Source of the DNA: Brotonthovivens ammoniilytica
GTDB taxonomy: Bacteria; Bacillota; Clostridia; Lachnospirales; Lachnospiraceae
DNA: 64,000 nt
Assembly (NCBI RefSeq): GCF_025566885.1
Contig: NZ_JAOQJQ010000002.1
Span: forward strand, 248,001 to 312,000
Direction: 5' to 3'
Shown piece by piece: positions 40,836 through 49,492 of this stretch. Position 1 is the stretch's first letter. Every line of letters begins with the position of its first letter. The notes below the pieces were generated by a model that saw only the letters and a program-made list of their open reading frames with translations, was not told the origin of the DNA and did not search any database. The translations under genes were made by a program, and so were the position numbers.

Positions 40836-41540
40836 ATGAAAAATATTTTGGTTTGTGATGATGATAAATCTATTGTAGAATCTATAGAAATTTACCTGCA
40901 GCAGGAGGGCTACCGCGTGCTGAAAGCACATGACGGCATACAGGCGCTGGAGGTGATGAAGGCAGAAGATATACATCTGATTATTATGGATGTTATGATG
41001 CCGAAGCTGGATGGGATACGTACTACATTAAAGATCCGGGAAAACAGCAATATTCCCATTATCATACTTTCTGCCAAGACGGAAGATGCAGATAAAATTC
41101 TGGGACTGAATATCGGGGCGGATGATTATGTGGCAAAGCCTTTTAATCCGCTGGAGCTGGTGGCCAGAGTAAATTCACAGATCCGGCGTTATACGAAGCT
41201 TGGAAATGCGGCAGAGGAAGATGCCGCGCAAGTGTTCCAGGTAGACGGACTGGTTATTAATGATGATCTGAAAGAAGTAACTGTGGACGGGAAAATGGTC
41301 AGATTGACACCTATTGAATATAATATTCTGCTTCTGCTTGTCCGGAATCAGGGAAAGGTTTTCTCCATTAACCAGATCTATGAGAATATCTGGAATGAGG
41401 AGGCCATTGGGGCGGATAATACGGTGGCGGTACATATCCGTCATATCAGAGAGAAGATTGAGATCAACCCAAAGGAGCCCCGTTATCTGAAAGTAGTGTG
41501 GGGCGTTGGATATAAGATTGAAAAGACATCATCGAGGTAG
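40836..41540 (+). CDS. OmpR/PhoB-family response regulator (pair 2)
   Basis: 234 residues, paralogue of the regulator at 4863. Receiver with DDD (7-9), phospho-acceptor D51 (IIMDVMMP) and DDYVAKPF; winged helix from about 133 (LTPIEYNILLLLVRNQGKVFS...NTVAVHIRHIREKIEINPKEP). The recognition-helix region is nearly identical to that of pair 1, so both regulators may bind the same DNA sites. GTG 40824 is an alternative start, but ATG 40836 matches the paralogue and follows AGGAAGGTG. The kinase gene starts 3 bp after the stop. Confidence 0.92.
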   Translation: MKNILVCDDDKSIVESIEIYLQQEGYRVLKAHDGIQALEVMKAEDIHLIIMDVMMPKLDGIRTTLKIRENSNIPIIILSAKTEDADKILGLNIGADDYVAKPFNPLELVARVNSQIRRYTKLGNAAEEDAAQVFQVDGLVINDDLKEVTVDGKMVRLTPIEYNILLLLVRNQGKVFSINQIYENIWNEEAIGADNTVAVHIRHIREKIEINPKEPRYLKVVWGVGYKIEKTSSR

Positions 41541-41543
41541 CGT

Positions 41544-43571
41544 ATGAAAGTAGACAGGAAACGGTATGGAACACTGGTAAAAGCTGTACTGTTTGGCCTT
41601 CAGGGGATATTTGCAGTAAGTCTTGCAGTGTTTATTGTGCTTTTGCAAAGCTGTATCAATCAGAATATGCTGAATCTTGGAGATCTGGGAAATTCAGAGT
41701 TTGTGGAAAGCGGATATTTTGAACGCACATTTAATACCCAGACGAATAACGTTTTAAGCTATGTGAAAATGCGGCTCAGTTATGAGACAGATGGAAGATT
41801 TGATGAGGAACGGGCCAGGGAGGACGGCGCCCAGGAAAGTGAGATTAATCTGTATAAAAAATATCTGAACCAATTTGATAATGGCTCCAGCAATCTGTAT
41901 TACTGGGTGGGCAGGGAAGACGGAACCTGTCTGTATACAAATATGGACACTGATCTTGGTGAGGAGCGGGCATATGCCCAGGCAGAGGCTCTGGGAGCTT
42001 ATCTGTATTATGACAGTTCTGCCTATTATTTTGATACAAATGTTGGCGGGATGGAAAATGCATACTACCGCAATATGCGCAAATACAATAATCTGCAGCT
42101 GGATAATGTAAAGATTATTATTGGTGTGGACAAGACGTTTCAGCATGAGGATGACTTTTCAATCGCAAAGAAGGAATTTAATAAGCTGTTTCCCTGGGCA
42201 AGGATGAGTCTGCTGCTGATTGTGGTCAGCGGTATCGGATGGCTGTTTGGCCTTTGTTATTTAACTGTTGCAGCCGGGCGCAGGAGAGATGATAAAGAGC
42301 TTCATCTGGCGAAATTTGATAAGGTAAAAACAGAGCTGGTAGTTGGTCTGATGGTGGCCGGACTGGTGGGGATTGTAGCGCTTGCCATGAAGGTAAGGGT
42401 TCAGGATTTTAATACTTCTGGTACGATGATTATTGCCGGAAGTCTTACCTTTGTGGCCGATATGGTATTTATGGCTTTTTATCTGAGTCTGGCAAGACGG
42501 ATAAAGGCAGAAAAGTTCTGGGAAAATAGTCTGTGCCACTGGTGTCTTAGCGGATTTAGAGAGTTTCTGAAAGAGCGGTATATGTCCGGTAAACTGGTAG
42601 TATATTTTTGCTGCCTTGCACTGCTTAGTCTCTTTCTGGGATATCTTGCTTTTGGAAAGGGATATATCTGGTCATATGCGGCCATTGCAGTTGTTATTTT
42701 CTGCGTGTTTATTTATCTTTCAAAGTGGATTAGCAGCAGGCGCAGGATTCAGGAAGGTATCCGACAGATTACGGAAGGAAATCTGGATTATAAGCTGGAT
42801 TTAAAAGAATACAGCGGGACTGAGCGTGAACTGGCAGAAGGTGTGAATCATATTGCGGAGGGACTGTCTAAGGCCATACACGAGAGTGTAAGAGATGAAC
42901 GTATGAAAGCGAATATGATTACAAATGTGTCTCATGATTTGAAGACGCCGCTGACTGCGATTGTCAATTATGTGGGGCTTTTAAAGAGGGAGAATATTCA
43001 AAATGAAAATGCAGCCCAGTATATTGAAGTGCTGGAGCAGAAGGCGCTTCGGCTGAAATCCCTGATGGAGGACCTGGTGGAAGTTTCAAAGATTTCTTCA
43101 GGCAATCTGACGCTGCATATGGATGCAATTGATTTTATTGAGCTGATACGCCAGACCGGAGGAGAATTTAATGAACGTCTAGAAGAGAGGGGCTTAAATG
43201 TAATCAGTAAATTTCCAAATGAAAGCATGATGATTTTTGCAGACGGAAAACAGCTCTGGAGAGTTATCGGAAATTTATATAACAATGTGGGAAAATATGC
43301 GATGCCTAATACAAGGGTATATGCGGAAATATACAGACAGGAAGCGTGGGTAGTCTTTTCCATCAAAAATATATCAGAGGAGCTTGTTTCACTGCCTGCA
43401 AAAGATTTGACGGAACGGTTTGTGCGGGGAGATACCGCGAGATCTACAGAAGGGAGCGGACTGGGACTTTCCATTGCGAAAACTCTGACAGAGCTGATGA
43501 ACGGCAGGTTTGAAGTCAGTATGGACGCAGATTTGTTTTGTGCGGAGGTAAAGTTCAGACGGCTTATATAA
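41544..43571 (+). CDS. Membrane sensor histidine kinase (pair 2)
   Basis: 675 residues: one N-terminal helix (about 14-36), an external domain of about 170 residues (37-210), several membrane helices (about 213-240, 260-285, 290-315, 350-395), a HAMP-like segment (IRQITEGNLDYKLDLKEY), phosphoacceptor H464 in NVSHDLKTPLTAIVNYV, N box GNLYNNVGKYAM and G box GSGLGLSIAKTL. The membrane and catalytic parts resemble the kinase at 5595 but the external domain is half the size. It probably phosphorylates the regulator encoded immediately upstream; cross-talk with pair 1 is conceivable. Confidence 0.92.
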   Translation: MKVDRKRYGTLVKAVLFGLQGIFAVSLAVFIVLLQSCINQNMLNLGDLGNSEFVESGYFERTFNTQTNNVLSYVKMRLSYETDGRFDEERAREDGAQESEINLYKKYLNQFDNGSSNLYYWVGREDGTCLYTNMDTDLGEERAYAQAEALGAYLYYDSSAYYFDTNVGGMENAYYRNMRKYNNLQLDNVKIIIGVDKTFQHEDDFSIAKKEFNKLFPWARMSLLLIVVSGIGWLFGLCYLTVAAGRRRDDKELHLAKFDKVKTELVVGLMVAGLVGIVALAMKVRVQDFNTSGTMIIAGSLTFVADMVFMAFYLSLARRIKAEKFWENSLCHWCLSGFREFLKERYMSGKLVVYFCCLALLSLFLGYLAFGKGYIWSYAAIAVVIFCVFIYLSKWISSRRRIQEGIRQITEGNLDYKLDLKEYSGTERELAEGVNHIAEGLSKAIHESVRDERMKANMITNVSHDLKTPLTAIVNYVGLLKRENIQNENAAQYIEVLEQKALRLKSLMEDLVEVSKISSGNLTLHMDAIDFIELIRQTGGEFNERLEERGLNVISKFPNESMMIFADGKQLWRVIGNLYNNVGKYAMPNTRVYAEIYRQEAWVVFSIKNISEELVSLPAKDLTERFVRGDTARSTEGSGLGLSIAKTLTELMNGRFEVSMDADLFCAEVKFRRLI

Positions 43572-43686
43572 TATAATATTTGATTTTTGACAGTTTGGTT
43601 ATTATAATTAAAAGATATGACAGCAGAAAATTGACGGCGGTTATATCATCACTGCCTTTTTTCATACCATAACAGGAGGAGTAAAA

Positions 43687-45975
43687 ATGGTTAAATTGCA
43701 TGACAAAGGTATTTACCTTGTAAATGGTACCGAGATCGTAGAGGCAAATCAGGATGCATCTGCCATTCTCGCGGCAAGAACTGGTGTGGCAGCTTCTAGA
43801 GAAGCAGCGGCGGCCGGTACAATGGCATATAATATTCTGAAAGATCACAATACATCCGGGAGTATGGACAAACTGAAAATCAAATTTGATAAACTGACAT
43901 CTCACGATATCACATTTGTTGGAATTATTCAGACGGCCAGAGCTTCGGGGCTTGAGAAGTTTCCAATTCCTTATGTGCTCACAAACTGTCATAATAGTTT
44001 GTGTGCAGTAGGAGGAACCATTAATGAAGATGACCACATGTTTGGTCTCACCTGCGCTAAAAAATATGGAGGAGTATATGTTCCTCCCCATCAGGCTGTT
44101 ATCCACCAGTTTGCAAGAGAGATGCTTGCAGGAGGTGGAAGAATGATTCTGGGTTCAGATTCTCATACAAGATATGGAGCCCTGGGAACCATGGCAATGG
44201 GCGAGGGAGGTCCGGAGCTGGTAAAACAGCTGCTTAGCCAGACCTATGATATTAATATGCCGGAGGTAGTTGCGATTTATCTAAAAGGAACACCTGCCAA
44301 AGGTGTGGGGCCTCAGGATGTTGCGCTGGCCATTATCGGAGCGGTATTTGCAAACGGTTATGTGAAAAATAAGGTTATGGAATTTGTTGGACCTGGTGTG
44401 GATGCGTTAAGTGCTGATTTTAGAATTGGTATTGATGTTATGACAACAGAGACAACCTGTCTGTCTTCTATATGGAAAACAGATGATAAAATTAAAGAGT
44501 TCTATGAAATTCACGGCAGAAGTGAAGAGTATAAAGAGTTGAATCCGGCAGCTGTTACATATTATGACGGCTGTGTGGAAGTGGATTTAAGCGCAGTCAG
44601 ACCGATGATTGCAATGCCTTTCCATCCAAGTAATGTTTATACCATTGAGGAGTTGAATGCGAACCTGATGGATATTCTGGATGATGTAGAGAAAAAGGCA
44701 CTGGTAAGTCTTGACGGAGCGGTTGAATATTCTTTGAAAGATAAAGTAAGAAACGGCAGATTGTATGTAGATCAGGGTATTATCGCGGGCTGTGCAGGCG
44801 GCGGTTTTGAAAATATTTGTGACGCTGCAGATATTCTGGAAGGAAAGAGCATCGGTCCGGATGAGTTTACCTTAAGTGTCTATCCGGCATCTATGCCTAT
44901 TTATATGGAACTGGTGCGCAACGGAGCGGCCGCTAAGATTATGCAGACGGGAGCGATTATGAAGACTGCATTCTGCGGCCCATGCTTTGGCGCCGGGGAT
45001 ACGCCAAGTAATAATGGATTTTCTATTCGCCATTCTACACGTAATTTCCCCAACCGTGAAGGTTCTAAGCTTCAGAGCGGCCAGATTGCATCAGTTGCAC
45101 TGATGGATGCCCGCTCCATTGCTGCTACAGCAGCCAACAAAGGATACCTGACACCTGCCACAGATCTGGATCTGGAATACACAGGGGCAAAATATTTCTT
45201 TGATAAGACGATTTATGAGAACCGTGTATTTGACAGCCATGGTGTGGCCGATCCGTCTGTTGAGATTAAATTTGGTCCGAATATCAAAGACTGGCCTCAG
45301 ATGAGCGCTCTTACAGATAATTTGATTCTGAAAGTGGTATCTGAGATTCATGATCCGGTTACTACTACTGATGAACTGATTCCGTCCGGAGAGACCTCTT
45401 CTTACCGTTCAAATCCTCTAGGACTGGCTGAGTTTACACTGTCCAGAAAGGATCCGGAGTATGTTGGCCGGGCAAAAGCTGTTCAAAATGCAGAAAAAGC
45501 AAGAACTGCAGGTGAGCGGCCTGAGGATGTGCTGCCGGAGATTATTCCGGTAATCAATGCTGTGAAAAAAGATTTCCCGGATGCATCCTGGAAAAATACG
45601 GGTATCGGAAGTACCATTTTTGCAGTGAAACCGGGAGACGGTTCTGCCCGTGAGCAGGCGGCTTCCTGTCAGAAAGTGCTGGGTGGATGGGCTAATATTG
45701 CAAATGAATATGCTACAAAACGGTACCGCTCTAATTTAATTAACTGGGGAATGCTTCCGTTTTTAATTCCGTCAGGAATGCTTCCGTTTAAAAATGGAGA
45801 TTATTTGTTTGTGCCGGATATTAAGAAAGCGGTAGAGAATAAAGTTTCGGGTATTGACGCATATGTTGTGAGCCAGGATGGTATGGTTCCGTTTACTCTG
45901 GGAATCGGAGAGCTTACAGACGATGAAAGAAGTATTATTTTAAAGGGATGTCTGATTAATTATAACCGGGTATAG
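43687..45975 (+). CDS. Aconitase-superfamily hydratase (YbhJ-like)
   Basis: 762 residues, aconitase-family hydro-lyase. Family features: GSDSHTRYGALGTMAMGEGG (active-site DSH), the [4Fe-4S] ligands expected in TNCHNSLC, KTAFCGPCFGAGDTPSNNG (CxxC), and a C-terminal swivel domain with SNLINWGMLPFL. It matches the group annotated only as hydratase, with E. coli YbhJ as a relative, rather than citrate aconitase AcnA/AcnB. Substrate unknown. AGGAGG precedes the ATG. TTGACA (43587-43592) and TATAAT (43613-43618) upstream are 20 bp apart, wider than ideal. Monocistronic, with the terminator at 46045. Confidence 0.88.
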   Translation: MVKLHDKGIYLVNGTEIVEANQDASAILAARTGVAASREAAAAGTMAYNILKDHNTSGSMDKLKIKFDKLTSHDITFVGIIQTARASGLEKFPIPYVLTNCHNSLCAVGGTINEDDHMFGLTCAKKYGGVYVPPHQAVIHQFAREMLAGGGRMILGSDSHTRYGALGTMAMGEGGPELVKQLLSQTYDINMPEVVAIYLKGTPAKGVGPQDVALAIIGAVFANGYVKNKVMEFVGPGVDALSADFRIGIDVMTTETTCLSSIWKTDDKIKEFYEIHGRSEEYKELNPAAVTYYDGCVEVDLSAVRPMIAMPFHPSNVYTIEELNANLMDILDDVEKKALVSLDGAVEYSLKDKVRNGRLYVDQGIIAGCAGGGFENICDAADILEGKSIGPDEFTLSVYPASMPIYMELVRNGAAAKIMQTGAIMKTAFCGPCFGAGDTPSNNGFSIRHSTRNFPNREGSKLQSGQIASVALMDARSIAATAANKGYLTPATDLDLEYTGAKYFFDKTIYENRVFDSHGVADPSVEIKFGPNIKDWPQMSALTDNLILKVVSEIHDPVTTTDELIPSGETSSYRSNPLGLAEFTLSRKDPEYVGRAKAVQNAEKARTAGERPEDVLPEIIPVINAVKKDFPDASWKNTGIGSTIFAVKPGDGSAREQAASCQKVLGGWANIANEYATKRYRSNLINWGMLPFLIPSGMLPFKNGDYLFVPDIKKAVENKVSGIDAYVVSQDGMVPFTLGIGELTDDERSIILKGCLINYNRV

Positions 45976-46044
45976 GATGTATCAGTACATGAACAGGCTT
46001 TATCTGGATTGCTTCAGACGGAAATTGTTTGTGAAATAAAAAAG

Positions 46045-46085
46045 AAAGGTGTTGATTCTGTTGCAAATGAATCACACCTTTTTTT
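46045..46085 (+). terminator. Terminator of the hydratase gene
   Basis: AAAGGTGTTGATTC (46045-46058) pairs, with one mismatch, with GAATCACACCTTT (46069 onward), followed by TTTT. Confidence 0.85.
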
Positions 46086-46089
46086 GGAA

Positions 46090-46141
46090 ATGTGATATTA
46101 TCACATACAAATAATAAAAAAAAGGTATAATAAAAACAGAT
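46090..46141 (+). promoter_or_regulatory. trxA promoter with 17-bp palindrome
   Basis: Perfect palindrome ATGTGATA-T-TATCACAT (46090-46106) lies upstream of a -10 TATAAT (46136-46141); no good -35 box is visible. The palindrome is shaped like CRP/FNR or Rex operators, and its position (about 45-50 bp before the start) suits an activator, which could explain the missing -35. Confidence 0.5.
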
Positions 46142-46220
46142 ATTAAAACTGGCCGGAAACATTTCGGACAGTAAATATAGAAAGAAACCCATTAAAAAAC
46201 ATATAAAGGAGAATAAACAT

Positions 46221-46532
46221 ATGGCAGCATTACACATTACCAAGGAAAATTTTGACAGTGAAGTTTTGAATTCTGACAAACCTGTATTAGTTGATTTCTG
46301 GGCAGCATGGTGCGGACCGTGCCAGATGCTTCTGCCTACTATTGAGGAACTTGCCGATGAAGTAAAAGATGCAAAGATCTGCAAAGTAAACGTGGATGAA
46401 CAGCCTGAACTTGCGGCACAGTTTAATGTTATGACAATTCCGACACTTGTAGTCATCAAGGATGGAAATGTAATCAGCCGCTCCTCAGGGGTAGCATCAA
46501 AACAGGAAATTTTAGACAGATTAAATGTATAA
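46221..46532 (+). CDS. trxA: Thioredoxin
   Basis: 103 residues with the classical active site WAAWCGPCQMLLPT and cis-proline segment VMTIPTLVVIKDG. It is a cytosolic disulfide reductase serving ribonucleotide reductase and repair of oxidised proteins. AAAGGAGAA precedes the ATG. Single gene flanked by terminators, with a palindromic site in its promoter. No thioredoxin reductase gene is adjacent. Confidence 0.95.
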   Translation: MAALHITKENFDSEVLNSDKPVLVDFWAAWCGPCQMLLPTIEELADEVKDAKICKVNVDEQPELAAQFNVMTIPTLVVIKDGNVISRSSGVASKQEILDRLNV

Positions 46533-46551
46533 CAAGTACAGACAGAAAGTT

Positions 46552-46588
46552 ACCGCCCGTGGCCGCCTTAAGCCACAGGCGGTTTTTT
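46552..46588 (+). terminator. trxA terminator
   Basis: ACCGCCCGTGGC (46552-46563) pairs with GCCACAGGCGGT (46572-46583) with one mismatch, followed by TTTTT. Confidence 0.9.
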
Positions 46589-46645
46589 GTTCCCAGGATT
46601 CTTTATTCTTTTATAAAAAATTAAGGAGTAAATAAAGAAGTAATG

Positions 46646-46674
46646 TGTCAATCAAAACAGAAGTGTGTTATAAT
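46646..46674 (+). promoter_or_regulatory. Promoter of the TPR/P-loop gene
   Basis: TGTCAA (46646-46651), 17-bp spacer, extended -10 TGT-TATAAT (46666-46674). The leader of about 135 bases includes an attenuator-like hairpin AATAAGAAT (46727-46735) / ATTCTTATT (46747-46755) followed by TTT. Confidence 0.6.
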
Positions 46675-46815
46675 TTCTCTATATGAGTCCTGGGAAAGAC
46701 ATATAATATGTTATGGAAAATCAGAGAATAAGAATAATTACTGAGGATTCTTATTTTTACGTTATATAAAGGAAATACTGCTTATACGAAATAAACAGAT
46801 GTATGAGGTGACGAA

Positions 46816-49479
46816 GTGGATAAATATGAATACAAATTAAAACTGGAACAATTAAAAAATCTGGTGGCAGAAGGAGATTATGCTACTGCAGCAGAGCTTG
46901 CGGATTCTATTAACTGGAAAAAAGTGCGAAATGCATCTACATTATGTATGGTTGGCGATATATATGATAAAATGGACCGCTACGAAGACAGCAGAGAACT
47001 TCTTTTGATGGCATATGACCATTCTCCCATTGGAAGAAACATTGTCTATAAGCTGACTGAGATTGCTATTAAAGCAAAGGACATTGAAGCAGCAGAGGAG
47101 TATTATGGTGAGTTTTCTGAAATTGCATCCAATGATACAAAGAAATATATTCTAAGATATAAAATCAGCTGTCTAAAAGAAGAACCCCTGGCTAACCGGA
47201 TTAGTATTCTTGAAGAGCTCAAAGATAAAGAATACACAGAGGAATGGGTATATGAGCTGGCGGCACTTTACAGGAAAGCTGAGATGGGACAAAAGTGTGT
47301 GGAAACCTGTGATGAACTGATCCTCTGGTTTGGCGATGGCGAATATGTGGAGAAAGCGTTGGAATTAAAGCTTTTATATCAGCCGCTGACAAAGGCGCAG
47401 GAGGAAAAGTACAGAAGATATTGTCAAAAGGCGGAGCACAGACCGGTATCTGAGACTGTACAGGAGACTGAGAAAGAAGTAAAAACGCCTGTTACGGTGC
47501 AGGAGCCAAATGTAACTGCAAGCAAATTTAATACGGTAAATCTGCAGGAAGAGCTTGCCAAGAGTATGCAGCAGATTATGAATGCCACGGAAAAGGATGC
47601 AGTATCCGATACCATGGATTCTGTGAAAAAAATGGTTGAGGATATCCCATATCTGCATCTTGAAAAAGAGGATGATCCGGTTATTAATGAGGACTTTATT
47701 AATGAGCAGATAGATAATTCCCTTAAATCTGATTTTAAGGAGTTTCTGGCTGAAGATGCTGATGGTCAGATCAGTATGAATGTGCCGTCATCTCCACTGA
47801 TTGAGCGCCAGATTACAGGGCAGATGAGTATTGAGGAAGTTCTTGCAGAGTGGGAGAAAACCCGGCGTGCTGCTGAAGCGGCTATCGCTGTGGCAGAACA
47901 GAAAAAACTTGAGATTGCCAAAAGAAAAGCACTGCAGGAAACCCAGGATCTTATGGAAAAACTCAGAGAAGTGACGCCTATTTTGGAAGCGGGCGGCTCT
48001 GTCCGGGATTTGTATGAGAGTGATTATCTGGATGAAGAGGAAGCACAGCTGGAATTGGATGCTGTAAATCAGGACAAAGAGATGCCATATGAGGAAACAG
48101 CTGCAGAGGTACGGGAAGAGGCACCATCTGAGAATCAGGAGGAGCAGCTGGAAAAAACATCATCTGGGCTTAAGGAGGAACAGCCCCAGGAAGCGCCATC
48201 CGAGATTCAAGAAGAGCAGCCAGAAGAAGAGGCAGAGCCGGCGAAGGATATATCAGAAGCGGACGATACAGATGAATTAAAGGCCGGTGGACAAAGCGCC
48301 AATACATTAAGCCCACAGGAACTGGAGGAAGCTCATAGAGAACTGCTAGAGGAAATCGAGCGTATTGCGAAAGCAACAGCGGGTATTGATAAAATATTAA
48401 GCGGAACCCTGCAGGATGACAGCGATGAGCTGGTGAAGGTTATGGAGGAGGAGACGGCAGATCAGACTGTGAAAGAGCCTGAAGCTGCACAAAGCCATGA
48501 AGAGAACGGAAGTGATGCAGCGGATATACCTGCGGCAGAAGATGAGCAGGATGCAGACACACAAGAGAGTAATGTAGACCTGCATAAAACAATTGAGCAG
48601 GCCACAAAAGTTATGCAGGAAAATGCCAGTGTAGAGATTAAAGATATACCGGATTCTATATCTCTTCCGGAAGATATTATGGCTGAAATGATTGAACCGG
48701 AAGATATTCAGGAAACCATAGAACTTACCAAAGAGCAGAGAACCCTGTTTTCGTATTTCCTTCCTGTTCCGGGGATGGAAGAGCAGATCTGCCAGATTTT
48801 AATTGGGGCTACTGCCAGGGCAAAGACAATTACTTCACTGGCAGGAAATATTATTATTCAGGGACCTGAAGGCAGCGGTAAGACGGTTCTGGCTACAAGC
48901 CTGATAAAAGCAATTCAGATGTCCTGCGGAGACACAGAAGGAAAAATCGGGAAGATCAGTGCGGAGGCTTTGAACACAAAAGATTTTTCTGCGCTGGTGC
49001 CTAAGCTTGAAGGCGGCTATCTGATTGTAGAAAAAGCTGGAAATCTGCTGCCGGAAACAGTAGAGCATATGTCGCAGGTTATGGAAGGGAATACCCAGGG
49101 GCTTGTGGTTGTACTAGAAGATACGAAATCCGGTATTAAAATGGTAATGGAAAGCAATTACAGCTTTGCCAAAAAGTTTACAGAAAAGATTAATATACCG
49201 ATCTTTACGATTGATGAGCTGGTGGATTTTGCTAAGTCTTATGCCGAAGAAATGGAATGTACGATTGATGAGATGGGAGTTCTGGCTTTGTATAACAGAA
49301 TCAATAATATTCAGAAGCTGGAGCGGGCTACAACGCTGACAGAGGTAAGAGAGATTGTGGACGAGGCTATCGAGAGTGCGGAACGCGGCGGTATTAAGAA
49401 AGCTTTTGGCGTGCTGTTTTCCAAAAAATATAATGAAAATGATTTTCTGATTCTTCGCGAGAAAGATTTTGAAAATTAA
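46816..49479 (+). CDS. TPR protein with acidic linker and P-loop ATPase domain
   Basis: 887 residues, cytosolic. Residues about 1-205 are TPR-like helical repeats (LKNLVAEGDYATAAELADSINW, VGDIYDKMDRYEDSRELLLMAY). About 205-650 is a long acidic, Glu/Gln-rich linker with imperfect repeats (APSENQEEQ, APSEIQEEQ) and coiled coil. The C terminus (about 660-887) holds a P-loop ATPase: Walker A GPEGSGKT (683-690), Walker B-like GGYLIVEKAGNL, and an arginine-rich end. It resembles AAA domains of the CbxX/SpoVK type in general outline only. GTG start after GAGGTGA. It lies 13 bp before glgB, so it may be linked to glycogen metabolism or simply co-transcribed. Function unknown. Confidence 0.75.
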   Translation: MDKYEYKLKLEQLKNLVAEGDYATAAELADSINWKKVRNASTLCMVGDIYDKMDRYEDSRELLLMAYDHSPIGRNIVYKLTEIAIKAKDIEAAEEYYGEFSEIASNDTKKYILRYKISCLKEEPLANRISILEELKDKEYTEEWVYELAALYRKAEMGQKCVETCDELILWFGDGEYVEKALELKLLYQPLTKAQEEKYRRYCQKAEHRPVSETVQETEKEVKTPVTVQEPNVTASKFNTVNLQEELAKSMQQIMNATEKDAVSDTMDSVKKMVEDIPYLHLEKEDDPVINEDFINEQIDNSLKSDFKEFLAEDADGQISMNVPSSPLIERQITGQMSIEEVLAEWEKTRRAAEAAIAVAEQKKLEIAKRKALQETQDLMEKLREVTPILEAGGSVRDLYESDYLDEEEAQLELDAVNQDKEMPYEETAAEVREEAPSENQEEQLEKTSSGLKEEQPQEAPSEIQEEQPEEEAEPAKDISEADDTDELKAGGQSANTLSPQELEEAHRELLEEIERIAKATAGIDKILSGTLQDDSDELVKVMEEETADQTVKEPEAAQSHEENGSDAADIPAAEDEQDADTQESNVDLHKTIEQATKVMQENASVEIKDIPDSISLPEDIMAEMIEPEDIQETIELTKEQRTLFSYFLPVPGMEEQICQILIGATARAKTITSLAGNIIIQGPEGSGKTVLATSLIKAIQMSCGDTEGKIGKISAEALNTKDFSALVPKLEGGYLIVEKAGNLLPETVEHMSQVMEGNTQGLVVVLEDTKSGIKMVMESNYSFAKKFTEKINIPIFTIDELVDFAKSYAEEMECTIDEMGVLALYNRINNIQKLERATTLTEVREIVDEAIESAERGGIKKAFGVLFSKKYNENDFLILREKDFEN

Positions 49480-49492
49480 GGGGGATAATTGT

